Shown here: positions 63,437 to 64,000 of the stretch, piece after piece
Layout: each line of letters opens with the position of its first letter
Position numbering within the stretch: the stretch's first letter is position 1
Source: Campylobacteraceae bacterium
Lineage (GTDB): Bacteria; Campylobacterota; Campylobacteria; Campylobacterales; Campylobacteraceae
DNA length: 64,000 bases
Direction of reading: 5' to 3'
Assembly (NCBI GenBank): GCA_031268335.1
Contig: JAIRXG010000031.1
Span: 29,328-93,327 of the forward strand
Position numbers and translations under genes: made by a program
Notes under the pieces: generated by a model
Database searches by the model: none
Told to the model about the DNA's origin: nothing
Seen by the model: the letters and a program-made list of their open reading frames with translations, nothing else

Positions 63437-63804
63437 TATCTTATTCCTGGCACAAATCCTGTTGAACCACCTCTACCAGGTCTTGTTTGTATGTGATAAT
63501 GATTTCCCTCTTCTTGTCCATAAGAACTATTTGTTGCGCATTGATTAAAACAACGCTCAACATCATTTCGCCCTAAACCAGGATTAGAATTTTTACCAAT
63601 ATCACAAGCTTGTCCTGTTTCATGAGCACTTCCCACTGAGTGTCCACTTTCCGTAGTGCCAGTAATTACGAAATTACGCCTTGTGCATGTGTCCATGCAA
63701 GATATAACACTTTCCGTTGTTTCGTCAGCCGAAGCTCCTGCTGTTAGAGTATAGATAAATAACCCTTTAGGGTTAATAAAAATTAAAGACAAGGTTTTGG
63801 ACAT
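63436..63804 (-). CDS. M15-like metallopeptidase (D-Ala-D-Ala type)
   Basis: 122 aa. A signal-like start (LIFINPKGLFIYTLTAGASA) is followed by SGHSVGSAHETGQACDIG and NHYHIQT, the zinc-binding pattern HxxxxxxD plus HYH of M15 peptidases. The short size and the start resembling an RHS-type junction (NPKGL) suggest a peptidoglycan-cleaving effector or a toxin tip. Its ATG overlaps the stop of the gene upstream as TAATG. Confidence 0.55.
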   Translation of the reverse strand: MSKTLSLIFINPKGLFIYTLTAGASADETTESVISCMDTCTRRNFVITGTTESGHSVGSAHETGQACDIGKNSNPGLGRNDVERCFNQCATNSSYGQEEGNHYHIQTRPGRGGSTGFVPGIR

Positions 63805-64000
63805 TATTTGTTCTTGATTGTTGCATTGAGGTTGCTTTGCGAAGGCAGCATTGTCTTTTTTTTATTGTCAATGATATTTTCTAAGAAATATTTGTTATCG
63901 ATCATTGATTCGATTTGGGTTAATCCAAGTCGTATAACTTTTACATACGGGCTAATTTGTATAACGGTTAGTTCGCTAAACGAGCATTCTTCTATTGAAG
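63804..64000 (-). CDS. unknown protein, 5' end outside window
   Basis: A frame ending in the TAA at 63804-63806 is open to the window edge: residues include LTVIQISPYVKVIRLGLTQI and NKYFLENIIDNKKKTMLPSQ. The stop overlaps the M15-like gene's ATG, so the two are translationally coupled. No family recognised from this C-terminal piece. Confidence 0.45.
   Translation of the reverse strand, partial: SIEECSFSELTVIQISPYVKVIRLGLTQIESMIDNKYFLENIIDNKKKTMLPSQSNLNATIKNK

Overview
The window is AT-rich DNA from a bacterium that most likely belongs to the Campylobacterota (Epsilonproteobacteria). The basis is an AtpE with an N-terminal signal-like extension, a tandem pair of dynamin-like GTPases of the Campylobacter DLP1/DLP2 kind, a HemJ-type protoporphyrinogen oxidase, a LapB-like TPR protein, a lone TatA, and perfect TATAAT -10 boxes with no evident -35. 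I cannot fix the genus.

Layout. Positions 1 to about 15,140 are the right part of a temperate prophage; its left end is outside the window. The immunity region is near 6,000: a Cro-like gene leads a leftward lytic operon (two small proteins, Rha/KilAC antirepressor, replication protein with iteron-like repeats inside its gene, DUF6475 protein, NinG, terminase-small-subunit-like protein, DinD), most genes coupled by 4-base ATGA overlaps. A CI-type repressor with an S24 domain reads rightward, followed by accessory genes: a membrane PH-domain protein, a solo HsdR-N-type nuclease and a zinc-ribbon membrane peptide. A convergent gene encodes a GHKL ATPase fused to a RecB-like nuclease, and its promoter abuts a run of ten G. 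A second rightward operon (small proteins, RecA-like Sak4-type ATPase, excisionase-like protein, integrase) has an operator of the same form as the CI/Cro region and ends against the 3' end of tRNA-Leu(GAG), the probable attachment site.

From 15,139 rightward the DNA is chromosomal. Leftward: atpE, pnp, a phosphoribosyltransferase, lptD, an RDD protein, purD, a structured RNA that is probably 6S RNA, hemD, guaA. Rightward: a DciA-like gene, uvrC, an MFS transporter, a LapB-like gene, rnhA, rnc, aroC and a DUF4328 protein. A glycosyltransferase cluster (34,645-38,505) follows a 15-unit TA repeat that merges with its -10 box. Then come rnhB, a nitroreductase, a HerA-like ATPase, hemJ, an M30 metalloprotease lipoprotein, and the leftward argS-tatA-gmk and lolD-like/tsf/rpsB blocks. 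The last 12 kb hold a lone beta-helix protein, DUF6781 and DUF493 genes, an AEC transporter, a LUD-domain pseudogene, tRNA-Pro(GGG), the dynamin pair, and at the right edge secreted proteins that resemble peptidoglycan-active effectors.

A genome-scale signal is the 8-base palindrome TACATGTA. I count 26 copies by eye between 18,460 and 62,693 and none in the prophage, a pattern like the highly iterated palindromes of cyanobacteria.
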